Below, piece by piece: positions 52,793 through 59,777 of a DNA stretch of 64,000 nt (within the stretch, counting starts at the first letter, position 1; every line of letters starts with the position of its first letter). The position numbers were made by a program, and so were the translations under genes. The stretch is from NCBI RefSeq assembly GCF_004827385.1, contig NZ_SRXN01000002.1, positions 62,001 through 126,000 on the forward strand, read 5' to 3'. This stretch comes from Ensifer sp. MPMI2T. GTDB taxonomy: Bacteria > Pseudomonadota > Alphaproteobacteria > Rhizobiales > Rhizobiaceae. The notes under the pieces were generated by a model. That model worked only from the letters and a program-made list of their open reading frames with translations. It ran no database searches and had not been told where the DNA came from.

Positions 52793-53262
52793 GTCGACAT
52801 TCCTTCAAGCTGAGGGGACTGGGGCTCCTGACGGCTTATTCCCCCCAATACGAGTCCCCCAAGTTCCGGGCTCGCGCGGGTGATGTCGGCGAGTGAAACG
52901 ATGCCGGCCGCATGCTTGTTTTCGTCAACGACGACGAGGCGGCGTATTTTGAAATCATGCATCTTTTGGGCGGCCAGCAGGATGCTGTCGTCCTCTTCGC
53001 AGGACTCGGCTGAAACCGTCATGAACTCGAACACGGCTGTCGATGTCGACAGTCCCTGGGCCACCACCGAAGCGAGGATGTCGCGGTCCGTGACGATCCC
53101 GAGGATCGTTCCGACACCCGGCGCCTCGACGGGCAACGCGCCCACCCCTGCCTCTTCCATCAGCCGCGCAACGGATTGCGCCGTGTCGCTCGGTGAAACC
53201 GTAAAGACCTGTTTGGACATCACGTCCCGAACGCGTATTGATCTGTCCTCACGGGCGGCCAT
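52780..53262 (-). CDS. CBS-domain pair protein
   Basis: A 160-aa protein made of two CBS motifs (about residues 10-65 and 75-130; VRDVMSKQVFTVSPSDT, GIVTDRDILASVV, RRLVVVDENKHAAGIVSLADI). Such stand-alone pairs bind adenine nucleotides. AGGAGTCTCGTCA precedes the chosen ATG; one at 53280 is possible. It overlaps the DUF982 gene. A related CBS protein is at 57815. Confidence 0.9.
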   Translation of the reverse strand: MAAREDRSIRVRDVMSKQVFTVSPSDTAQSVARLMEEAGVGALPVEAPGVGTILGIVTDRDILASVVAQGLSTSTAVFEFMTVSAESCEEDDSILLAAQKMHDFKIRRLVVVDENKHAAGIVSLADITRASPELGGLVLGGISRQEPQSPQLEGMSTCQA

Positions 53263-53561
53263 TGACGAGACTCCTGCCATTGATGGATGCAGGCACTCTG
53301 ACTTCCTCATCTGCCGGCTTCTTGAGTGTGAGATCGACGCGGTATGGAACAATTACCTGGGGCTGCCACGTGTTTCGCTGCGTCTTCTTGGGACTCGGAT
53401 TTTCCGGCGGCCGAAGGAATTTCGGTCGCTTTTGCTTCGATTTTTGCCGCACGATAAGCTCCCTTCTGCTCGTGTGGACATGCGGCACTGTAAGCCGCAA
53501 TGCCTCCTTAACGCACCACAAAGGGAGGGGTTCCCGCGTGCGGCAGGCTATTTCGACTTTC
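53263..53561. other. Intergenic stretch, no gene seen
   Basis: This should hold the promoter of the CBS/DUF982 operon. I see no EcfG-type box facing that operon, and the lysine-rich frame inside (53249-53521, minus) has no supporting ribosome site or family motif. Confidence 0.4.
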
Positions 53562-53849
53562 TCAACGATCGCTTTTCGGTGCGCCGGAAAGGGCGCCGCC
53601 AGCCGCGCGTGCTTCGGCGTCCTGAAGAATGGATGAGATTTCCGCCGTCACCGCGTTCTGCCTGGCAAAAGCCTCGGATGGAACGATGCCCGGATCTTCC
53701 TCATGATCCTGCACGATCAGCTCTTCTTCCAGAATACGGTTGATCTCCCGCCAGGCGTCGTCGTTTTTTGCAAGCGCGGAAAGAATAGCCACGAGAATTT
53801 CGCGGTGGGCAGCCAGTCGAAATTCGGTGCTTTCCACGCGTTTTCCCAT
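53562..53849 (-). CDS. Hypothetical helical protein (95 aa)
   Basis: A 95-aa protein, mostly helical and acidic (ILVAILSALAKNDDAWREI, EEELIVQDHEEDPGIVPSEAFARQN). GGGGACGAAAT precedes the ATG. No membrane segment or known motif. It is flanked upstream by a half RIME element. Family not recognised. Confidence 0.65.
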   Translation of the reverse strand: MGKRVESTEFRLAAHREILVAILSALAKNDDAWREINRILEEELIVQDHEEDPGIVPSEAFARQNAVTAEISSILQDAEARAAGGALSGAPKSDR

Positions 53850-53877
53850 ATTTCGTCCCCGAAACGATACATCGGGG

Positions 53878-53941
53878 CTACAGCGCCGCGCATCCAATCA
53901 TACGCGCAAAGGTCGCTGTAGCACTTTTAATTTCTGCAGTA
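53878..53941 (-). repeat. Half RIME-like element (copy 7)
   Basis: Only palindrome B is intact (CTACAGCGCCGCG...CGCTGTAG); palindrome A has shrunk to TTTCTGCAGTA. Oriented on the minus strand between two leftward genes. Confidence 0.75.
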
Positions 53942-53947
53942 GCGCAG

Positions 53948-54232
53948 CTATTCAAGAACCTGCACGACCGCCTTCGTCTTCGGGTTCACGATGACCCGCT
54001 TTTCATTGACGACCGCATAGGCGAAATCAGGCTGGTCCGGAATGGGGTAGACTTCCACCACGTCAGGCACCGGCTGGCCGACGACAATCTCGCCCTCATA
54101 TTGAACCGATGGCGTATTCTGTTCGAGCACGTAGGTTCTGACTTCGCCGGGCAATACGATGGTGTCCTGGGCAATCGCCGACGAACCTACAAATGTCAGC
54201 AGCGCGGCAATCATCATGGCAAATTTATTCAT
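53948..54232 (-). CDS. DUF1236-type secreted protein
   Basis: A 94-aa protein with a Sec signal peptide (MNKFAMMIAALLTFVGSSAIA, cleavage about AIA-Q). The mature part PSVQYEGEIVVGQPVPDVVE and AYAVVNEKRVIVNPKT is the DUF1236 pattern of short periplasmic proteins. GAAGGAGTATATCA precedes the ATG. An EcfG-type promoter lies 30 bp upstream. Confidence 0.85.
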   Translation of the reverse strand: MNKFAMMIAALLTFVGSSAIAQDTIVLPGEVRTYVLEQNTPSVQYEGEIVVGQPVPDVVEVYPIPDQPDFAYAVVNEKRVIVNPKTKAVVQVLE

Positions 54233-54261
54233 TGATATACTCCTTCCTTGAGAGACCTCCC

Positions 54262-54286
54262 AACCAACAGCAACGCAATTGGTTCC
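54262..54286 (-). promoter_or_regulatory. EcfG-type promoter
   Basis: GGAAC-N16-GGTT on the minus strand in front of the DUF1236 gene. Confidence 0.65.
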
Positions 54287-54392
54287 CAGCCCACTCGTTG
54301 GGCTGGCTCTCTCCTGGGCCTGAAGTATCCGCCACTGGGACCGGCACAAGCTGAGCGATTGCAGGCGGAAACAGGTTTTGACGGACGGGCGC

Positions 54393-54426
54393 AAAAAAGA
54401 GGTCCCTCGGCAAGAAGAACCTCTTT
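54393..54426 (-). terminator. Terminator of the acidic secreted protein gene
   Basis: Stem AAAGAGGT/ACCTCTTT followed on minus by TTTTTTG. It lies 42 bp after the stop at 54468. Confidence 0.75.
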
Positions 54427-54467
54427 AGACCCCAGTCGGCAGTTACATCAGGTCAGATTTGCCGTCC

Positions 54468-54785
54468 TCAATCGCCACCACCCCCCGACGTGCCGCCACC
54501 GGTGCCGGTGCCGCCCTCCTCATCACTGCTGCTGGCGGAGCTCTCCTCGTCACCGGTACCGTTGTCTGCACTTTCTTCATCACCTGTTCCGCCATTGCCG
54601 GTATCCTCCGCACCGCTGCCGGTGCTACCGTCGTCGTCACTTCCAGTTCCTGGTATGAGAATGACACTGTCGTCTGCGTAGGCATTGCTTGACGAACCGC
54701 TGTCGCCAATCACCGGGATGAGCGGCATTGCAGTCGCGGACGCGAGTCCAAATAGCGACACGGCGATTACTTTCGGGAGTTTCAT
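54468..54785 (-). CDS. Secreted acidic low-complexity protein (105 aa)
   Basis: A signal peptide (MKLPKVIAVSLFGLASATA) leads into about 65 residues made almost only of Gly, Ser, Asp, Glu and Thr, with near-repeats such as GTGDEES and a Gly-rich tail. The mature protein is very acidic, likely disordered and calcium-binding or surface-coating. AAGGAGGTACGCA precedes the ATG and a terminator follows. No family recognised. Confidence 0.75.
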   Translation of the reverse strand: MKLPKVIAVSLFGLASATAMPLIPVIGDSGSSSNAYADDSVILIPGTGSDDDGSTGSGAEDTGNGGTGDEESADNGTGDEESSASSSDEEGGTGTGGGTSGGGGD

Positions 54786-55093
54786 TGCGTACCTCCTTTG
54801 GCGGACAAACGCCTGCCTCAGGCCAACCTTCACGAAAAGAAAGTAGGCGCGTGGCCCCAACCACGTTCAAGGATCGCACCAGACCGAGGCATTTTGGAGA
54901 TCTGCGATTGCATTCGCGGGATTTGCGGCAGCCAAGGAGACTGCGCGCGAGGCGCAGCCGGTGCCTCGGCGCGCAATCGCATGTCGCGTATCGGACCAAG
55001 AATAATATCATTGATGGAAAGAGGAACCAAAAGGCTAGCCAGGCATTTTCCGACATTATCTATCTTCTGTTCGTGCAAAGGGCGGTATTCGAT
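54786..55093. other. Divergent region between acidic protein and sigma factor genes
   Basis: It must hold both promoters. A GGAAC-N16-CATT string (55023-55047) faces the sigma gene and is only a weak EcfG match, so autoregulation is unsure. No small gene seen. Confidence 0.4.
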
Positions 55094-55615
55094 ATGCCTG
55101 CCATCGGCGTTCATGCGCTCCACAAATCGCATCACATAGAAGAGCAGGTCGTCGACCTGATACCTGCTCTAAGGGCTTTTGCCCGGACATTTACGTCAGT
55201 ACCCTTCGAGGCAGACGACCTGCTGCAGGAAACTCTGTTTCGGGCGCTGAGAAGCATCGATCAATTTGAACCGGGTACGAGTCTCAAGTCCTGGCTATTC
55301 ACCATCATGCGAAACACGTTCCGGACGCAGTACAAGATCCGGACACGCGAGAGCCCTGGAAACACGAATTGCGCAGAGCTGCCAATTCCCATGGCACCTC
55401 CGCAGGAATGGTCGGTTCTGAACGGCGAACTTCGGGATGCCTTGGGGTTGCTGACTCCCGAGCATCGGGAGGTCCTCGTCCTCGTCGCCGGTTTCGGGAT
55501 GAGTTACAAGGAGGCGGCCGACATCTGCGATTGCGCGATCGGCACCATCAAGAGCCGCCTCAGCCGCGCCCGTGAAGAATTGATAGTCCAGATGCATGGA
55601 AATCCATTGAACTAG
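55094..55615 (+). CDS. EcfG-like ECF sigma factor
   Basis: A 173-aa sigma factor. Sigma-2: LIPALRAFARTF, EADDLLQETLFRAL and FEPGTSLKSWLFTIMRNTF, the last close to EcfG/ECF15 and ECF26 proteins. Sigma-4: LTPEHREVLVLVAGFGMSYKEAADI and GTIKSRLSRAREEL. There is no C-terminal extension. It lies among genes with EcfG-type promoters and is convergent with a small NepR-like ORF, so it may be a paralogue of the general-stress sigma factor. Whether it recognises those promoters is untested. Confidence 0.87.
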   Translation: MPAIGVHALHKSHHIEEQVVDLIPALRAFARTFTSVPFEADDLLQETLFRALRSIDQFEPGTSLKSWLFTIMRNTFRTQYKIRTRESPGNTNCAELPIPMAPPQEWSVLNGELRDALGLLTPEHREVLVLVAGFGMSYKEAADICDCAIGTIKSRLSRAREELIVQMHGNPLN

Positions 55616-55632
55616 CCGCAGCGGGAAGAACC

Positions 55633-55809
55633 TCAGCGCCTGCGTGCATTCAGCGCTTCTTGCAGTTTCCGAGCCAGTTCCAGCAGCCGCTCCGGCACGG
55701 CTTCCCTCTGTATCTTGCCCATGAGCGAGGCGATCTGCTCATCGATGGCCTCATCTGCGTCCGTCCGCGCGCGTGCTTTGGTTTCGTCCATCCGCTTATC
55801 CTTCGTCAT
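55633..55809 (-). CDS. Small protein, possibly NepR-like anti-sigma factor (58 aa)
   Basis: A 58-aa charged helical protein. The C-terminal part EQIASLMGKIQREAVPERLL followed by ELARKLQEAL resembles the two-helix NepR core (a helix, REPVP-type turn, then a Leu-rich helix). It is convergent with the EcfG-like sigma gene, whereas true nepR genes are usually upstream in the same direction. Start 55809 or 55791 (AAGGATAAGCGG before it). The NepR reading is tentative. Confidence 0.5.
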   Translation of the reverse strand: MTKDKRMDETKARARTDADEAIDEQIASLMGKIQREAVPERLLELARKLQEALNARRR

Positions 55810-55976
55810 GGCGAGGATCTCACGATAGCGTATTGTGCCGGGTTCTTCATGTAAATCGCCAGAACGGGACGAGGAAAAGTGCGAGGCCCCGGCGGGCGCC
55901 TCCCGTCGGAGGAGACCACCAAACACTCGCCGATTAGGCCCCCAACAGTCGTGGCGGCCAGAGCGTGCCGAGGCAT

Positions 55977-56165
55977 CTACGACTTGGAAACGTGCTCCTT
56001 CTTGCCTTTCCGCTTCGTCGAGGCCATTTCCTCAAGCTCCTTTTCGGTCATGGATTTTTCCATGCTCTTCGAAGCTCCCTTGAGCTCGCTCTTTTTCATG
56101 TCTCCTCGCTTGGCGGCAAGCGCGGCACCTGCAGCCTTTTGCTGTGCTTTCGATTTTGCAGGCAT
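55977..56165 (-). CDS. DUF3008 small basic protein
   Basis: A 62-aa lysine-rich protein, MPAKSKAQQKAAGAALAAKR then GASKSMEKSMTEKELEEMAS, the DUF3008 pattern. AAGGAGAAAAAGAG precedes the ATG, and an EcfG-type promoter lies 68 bp upstream. These proteins are common stress-regulon members in rhizobia; function unknown. Confidence 0.87.
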   Translation of the reverse strand: MPAKSKAQQKAAGAALAAKRGDMKKSELKGASKSMEKSMTEKELEEMASTKRKGKKEHVSKS

Positions 56166-56232
56166 CTCTTTTTCTCCTTCGGGCGACACACCTTCGCGCG
56201 ACATAGCGCCGCATCGATTCGGACACTCCCGG

Positions 56233-56257
56233 AACCGGCAACCATCAATTATGTTCC
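56233..56257 (-). promoter_or_regulatory. EcfG-type promoter
   Basis: GGAAC-N16-GGTT on the minus strand, in front of the DUF3008 gene. Confidence 0.62.
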
Positions 56258-56305
56258 GTGTGTGGAAAAGGTAGCGAATGCCGTCTGTGGAGAGGCGCTG
56301 GCCTC

Positions 56306-56965
56306 CTACTTGCCGGTCTGCCACGTGCGGGCAGTAACGGCTTTGGATTCCGGCGATCCGCGAAAACGGAGAAAGATGGAAAGGACCACGAGGACTAAAG
56401 TGGAAAGAAATTCCGATTGCCAGTTCTGCAAGCATTCGAACCAGAATTCAGAGCTGAAAAGGTGAGTCCAGACGTCCGGAGCTGCTTGGCCATGGGCAGA
56501 CGCGTCGAGGGTTGCCGCCGCCGCGCTTGCGCGCAGGTGCAGAACGAAAGACAGGACGAACAGTGCGCAAAGGGCCATGCCGAGCGAGTAGGAATAGAGT
56601 GTTCGCAGCACCCCACCACGCCGCACCGGCCACGGTGCTGCGGGGTCACTCTGCCGGCAAGCCGGGTCCTCATCGCATTTCGATGCGCGATCGGGATCCC
56701 TCGATTCCGCTGAGCCGCGTTGATAGAGAAAGGCCGTGAGGCAGACGTAAACGGACATCTGCAGAAACTCGCTCTCCCAGTTCTCAAAGAGAGCCGAGAG
56801 AAAATGTCCCGATGCAAGGTAGGAGACGAAGTTCAGGGCCGTGCCATCATGCAAGGTCGCATCATGGTTGTAGACATGCACGCCGGTGAAGGCCATGCCG
56901 GCAATTGCTGCCGAGGTCAGCCCGAACAGCGTGATCGTCAATCCATTGTCACGCAGGAACGACAT
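56306..56965 (-). CDS. DUF6766-type membrane protein
   Basis: A 219-aa protein with four membrane helices in two similar halves. Each half ends in a related block: LFENWESEFLQMSVYVCLTA and LQNWQSEFLSTLVLVVLS, so the protein is an internal duplication. The loop between halves is Pro/Cys/Asp-rich. GGAGTGGACCA precedes the ATG. Found in stress-gene neighbourhoods; function unknown. Confidence 0.78.
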   Translation of the reverse strand: MSFLRDNGLTITLFGLTSAAIAGMAFTGVHVYNHDATLHDGTALNFVSYLASGHFLSALFENWESEFLQMSVYVCLTAFLYQRGSAESRDPDRASKCDEDPACRQSDPAAPWPVRRGGVLRTLYSYSLGMALCALFVLSFVLHLRASAAAATLDASAHGQAAPDVWTHLFSSEFWFECLQNWQSEFLSTLVLVVLSIFLRFRGSPESKAVTARTWQTGK

Positions 56966-57008
56966 TGGTCCACTCCGGTTGGCCGGTCGCCGCCGCTCTC
57001 CGAACACG

Positions 57009-57062
57009 CTACAGCGCCGCGCGTCTTATCGGGCGCGCAAAGGACGCTGCAACACCTTGAAG
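57009..57062 (-). repeat. Half RIME-like element (copy 8)
   Basis: Only palindrome B is present: CTACAGCGCCGCGCG...GCGCGCAAAGGACGCTG with the usual AxCACCTTGAA linker after it. It lies between two leftward genes. Confidence 0.72.
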
Positions 57063-57085
57063 TGCGGGCCGGCCGTGATGATCGA

Positions 57086-57604
57086 TCAGTCGGCAACGAG
57101 CCAGAACACGGACGCGAATATCACGATAAAGAGCGCAACCGCCCCGAAGAAGCGGATCATCCCAGCATTGGTATTGTTGCCAAGGGCGCGGTTCCACGTT
57201 TCTCCGCCGGTGCCGTCGTCACCCTGTTTCGCGTCACTCTCCGCCATTGTCTGGCCAGCACCGACTTCGGCGCCGGGTACATATTTCACCGCGGCGCGAA
57301 TGGTCTCCCCGTAGTCGCGGGGTCGCGGCTGCGGCGGGTCTGCTCGCGCGGTCTTTTCGCCGCCAGTTGCGCTGGGCGCCCAGCCAGCCGCGTCTCCCGC
57401 ATCGGCGACATGCGTGCGCGCCGGCGCCTTGTCTTCTTCCTCCGGCAGGTGAAGTTCCGCCTCCTTCCAGGAATCCTGCGGCTTTCCTGATGTCGATGAT
57501 TGGTCCGCTCTCGACGATTGGGCTGCTCGACCGGCCTCAGGCGAACCTGGTTGCATACGACGCGGATCCGCGCCGCTGTCGCTGCTGTGTTGCTTCGCTG
57601 GCAT
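57086..57604 (-). CDS. Disordered protein with C-terminal membrane anchor (172 aa)
   Basis: The first ~145 residues are polar, rich in Ala, Ser, Asp, Glu and Pro and likely disordered; the last ~22 (MIRFFGAVALFIVIFASVFW) form one membrane helix, giving a tail-anchored topology. AAGGAGTCCGGAG precedes the ATG. A GGAAC-N17-CTTT string upstream is only a weak EcfG match. Family not recognised. Confidence 0.7.
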   Translation of the reverse strand: MPAKQHSSDSGADPRRMQPGSPEAGRAAQSSRADQSSTSGKPQDSWKEAELHLPEEEDKAPARTHVADAGDAAGWAPSATGGEKTARADPPQPRPRDYGETIRAAVKYVPGAEVGAGQTMAESDAKQGDDGTGGETWNRALGNNTNAGMIRFFGAVALFIVIFASVFWLVAD

Positions 57605-57720
57605 CTCCGGACTCCTTCGTTGCGAGAAAAGCACAAGACATACCATTTGTTCCGCCTTGCGCACCGGCTACGGCCCGAAACGCGCGCCACGGAATGACCG
57701 GCGGGATCGCATCCGTCCCA

Positions 57721-57749
57721 GATCACGATCGACCTAAAGCATCGTGATC
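57721..57749. repeat. Inverted repeat, possibly a decayed RIME-like element (copy 9)
   Basis: GATCACGAT/ATCGTGATC with an 11-nt loop, perfect 9-bp arms. It resembles the palindrome-A half of the RIME-like variants, and is followed by GTTGAGACGCGG. Confidence 0.45.
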
Positions 57750-57776
57750 GATTCTATTGAGTTGAGACGCGGAAAC

Positions 57777-57797
57777 GCGGGCGGAAAAACCGCCCGC
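57777..57797 (-). terminator. Terminator-like hairpin after the CBS gene
   Basis: GCGGGCGG/CCGCCCGC perfect stem with an A5/T5 loop, 18 bp after the CBS gene stop. The T-run after the stem is poor (GTTTCC). Confidence 0.5.
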
Positions 57798-57814
57798 ACC
57801 TTCCTCATCGCGCT

Positions 57815-58255
57815 CTAGCCGCTTCGTCCGACCTGGTTGTGGGATCCACCGGGAACCGTTACGCCTTTAAGGCCGGTGCCGGCAATCGCGGGCTGTTCGC
57901 GGGCTGCGTCGGCGAGCGATACGACGCCGACCAACCGCTTGTCGCGGTTGACCACGGGCAGGCGCCGCACCTGAACGTCGCCCATATTGCGCGCGACGTC
58001 ATCCATTTCCTCATCTTCGAAGCAGTATTTGACATCAGTCGTCATGATGTCTCCTACCTTTGACTGAAGGTCGAGGCCGTCAGCGACACACCGGACTACG
58101 ATATCCCTGTCCGTTATCATGCCGACCAAGCGGTCGTGGTCTCCCACCGGCAGGAAGCCGATGTCGTTTTCCGCCATTTGCCTTGCGACCTCAGTGATGG
58201 TGTCGTTCGGGCTGACGAGGTGAACGTCCCTAGTCATGATTTCCGATACATGCAT
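57815..58255 (-). CDS. CBS-domain pair protein
   Basis: A 146-aa stand-alone CBS pair: MHVSEIMTRDVHLVSPNDT, FLPVGDHDRLVGMITDRDI, VKYCFEDEEMDD, VRRLPVVNRDKRLVGVVSLAD. The DRDI and S/D-x-x-D residues that contact adenine nucleotides are present in both motifs. AAGGAGCAAGATC precedes the ATG. It is a paralogue of the protein at 52780-53262. The target it regulates is unknown. Confidence 0.92.
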   Translation of the reverse strand: MHVSEIMTRDVHLVSPNDTITEVARQMAENDIGFLPVGDHDRLVGMITDRDIVVRCVADGLDLQSKVGDIMTTDVKYCFEDEEMDDVARNMGDVQVRRLPVVNRDKRLVGVVSLADAAREQPAIAGTGLKGVTVPGGSHNQVGRSG

Positions 58256-58327
58256 GATCTTGCTCCTTAGTTTTTGATACGAAACTGTGACCGACCGACC
58301 GGCATCCGCCAGCCGGTCTCGCAAGTC

Positions 58328-58576
58328 TCATTGCCCTGCCGAGCCGGCCTTTGGGGATTTGCTCTCGGAGGGTGGTGACGTCGGCGTTGAAGTTGCGTGC
58401 GTCGTCCCTTCCGTTTCGAGATCCTCCTTCTCGCCGCTCCTCGACTGGTTTTCTTCCCTCTGCATCTCCCGCGATGCCTGCTCCCAGTGCCTGAGATCCT
58501 GACCTTCGGGGCGACCTTCCCGCTCCCAGATCGCATAGGCTCTGCGCCGGATAAGCTCTTCCCTGTCGTTATCCAT
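58328..58576 (-). CDS. DUF2934 protein
   Basis: An 82-aa protein. The N-terminal IRRRAYAIWEREGRPEGQDLRHW is the DUF2934 core (A-x-x-L/I-W-E-x-x-G-x-P-x-G-x-D-x-x-H-W), followed by a Ser/Thr/Pro-rich tail. GAGGAAGAAGGGAC precedes the ATG and a perfect EcfG-type promoter lies 45 bp upstream. Function unknown; typical of rhizobial stress regulons. Confidence 0.88.
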   Translation of the reverse strand: MDNDREELIRRRAYAIWEREGRPEGQDLRHWEQASREMQREENQSRSGEKEDLETEGTTHATSTPTSPPSESKSPKAGSAGQ

Positions 58577-58620
58577 GTCCCTTCTTCCTCACCGATGAAC
58601 TCTGTCGATGGCAGAAATCA

Positions 58621-58645
58621 AACGGCGCGACCGCTCAATTGTTCC
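58621..58645 (-). promoter_or_regulatory. EcfG-type promoter
   Basis: GGAAC-N16-CGTT on the minus strand, perfect match, before the DUF2934 gene. Its -35 part overlaps the end of the proline-rich gene. Confidence 0.75.
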
Positions 58646-58823
58646 ACCGGTTGAAGCGCGGTTGGAAGTGTCTGGGAGGCTCCGGATTTTCGTCCGGATT
58701 GGGGACCGGCACTTCGTCGGGAAGGCGCTCGGGATCCGGCTCCTCGATCGGTGGCTCGGGATCCCAAGGCGGCGGTGGCTTGGGTGTGGGTGGTTTTGGC
58801 TCTGGTTCGCGCGGGTTCGGCAT
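58635..58823 (-). CDS. Proline-rich small protein (62 aa)
   Basis: A 62-aa protein, about one third Pro and rich in Glu, Asp and Asn (EPEPKPPTPKPPPPWDPEPP). GGAGAGAAAA precedes the ATG. Such Pro/Glu repeats look like a flexible periplasmic or cytoplasmic spacer, but there is no signal peptide. Compositional bias makes the ORF less certain than the others; the strong ribosome site supports it. Confidence 0.62.
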   Translation of the reverse strand: MPNPREPEPKPPTPKPPPPWDPEPPIEEPDPERLPDEVPVPNPDENPEPPRHFQPRFNRWNN

Positions 58824-58961
58824 TTTTCTCTCCACTCCTGAATGCAACATGGTCCCGAGTGCGTGGTGCGTTGCGCGTTCCCGGGTTCCATTTGAAATCC
58901 CGCTCGCCAATGAATGTTCCAGACGTAGTGCGTGCCGCAGGCGGACAGGCCTTCGTCCGCC

Positions 58962-58986
58962 GGAACCGATCCGCTGCTGAGCGGTT
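58962..58986 (+). promoter_or_regulatory. EcfG-type promoter
   Basis: GGAAC-N16-GGTT, 35 bp before the BON-domain gene at 59022. Confidence 0.65.
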
Positions 58987-59021
58987 GGAATGGCACAAGA
59001 ATGGAATGCAAGGAGGAGCCA

Positions 59022-59711
59022 ATGGCGAGAAAAAGGGAATCTGACCGGTCCCGTGAAGATTTTAGCCGGTTCCGCGAAAGCGAGCGGGATCGCTATGGCG
59101 CACCCTATGACTACGAACGGGAAAGGCAGCGTGCACGTGAACGCTTCGAGGCTCCGCGAGGCGCTGACTACGAAAATTCCATGTATTTCCCGGACCCCGA
59201 AACGCGCTACGCGGGCCGCTATCGCAGTATGGAAGAAGACTATGATCGGTGGAATCGCGAAAGGGCCTTCGGCGACTACTACGGCTCCGGCTATGGTTAT
59301 CGCGGGCGACGCCCGTACCGTACCCACGAGGCGCCGTGGGAAGGCAGGCGGCAACGCGGTTTTATCGATCGCGCGAGCGACGAAGTCGCCTCCTGGTTCG
59401 GCGACGAGGAGGCGGAGCGGCGACGCGAGATGGATCAGCATCGCGGCAAGGGCCCGAAGGGATACACCCGCCCTGACACCCGTATCCAGGAGGACGTGAG
59501 CGACCGGCTCAGCGACGATGGCGCGCTTGACGCCTCCAACATTGAGGTCTCCGTCTTGAATGGAGAGGTGCAACTCAGCGGTTTCGTCGACTCGAAGTGG
59601 GCCAAACGCCGCGCTGAAGATTGCGCCGACGACGTCTCGGGCGTCACGCACGTGCAAAACAATATTCGGGTGCAGCCGTCGGCAGGGACGTCGACAGGGA
59701 CAATAACTTAG
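59022..59711 (+). CDS. BON-domain protein with SWFGD motif
   Basis: A 229-aa protein. Residues about 1-110 are Arg/Tyr/Glu-rich and likely disordered; then ASDEVASWFGDEEAERRREMD (SWFGD motif), and a C-terminal BON domain (residues about 150-220; VSDRLSDDGALDASNIEVSV, LSGFVDSKWAKRRAEDCAD, VTHVQNNIRV). BON domains bind membranes. No signal peptide is visible. AAGGAGGAGCCA precedes the ATG and an EcfG-type promoter lies upstream. Confidence 0.9.
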   Translation: MARKRESDRSREDFSRFRESERDRYGAPYDYERERQRARERFEAPRGADYENSMYFPDPETRYAGRYRSMEEDYDRWNRERAFGDYYGSGYGYRGRRPYRTHEAPWEGRRQRGFIDRASDEVASWFGDEEAERRREMDQHRGKGPKGYTRPDTRIQEDVSDRLSDDGALDASNIEVSVLNGEVQLSGFVDSKWAKRRAEDCADDVSGVTHVQNNIRVQPSAGTSTGTIT

Positions 59712-59738
59712 GCGACCGGCAGACTGATTACGACCAAA

Positions 59739-59772
59739 GGGCTCTGCGGAGGTCCAGTTTACCGCAGAACCC
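59739..59772. terminator. Hairpin between convergent BON and topoisomerase genes
   Basis: GGGCTCTGCGG/CCGCAGAACCC stem (one G-T pair on RNA) in the 66-bp convergent gap. T-runs are weak on both sides. Confidence 0.45.
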
Positions 59773-59777
59773 GCCGT

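Noticed and set aside
53249..53521. 90-codon lysine-rich minus-strand frame
   Set aside because: No ribosome site and no recognisable pattern; it overlaps the start of the CBS gene.
55023..55047. GGAAC-N16-CATT before the EcfG-like sigma gene as an autoregulatory promoter
   Set aside because: The second box lacks the GTT core; kept only as a weak possibility.
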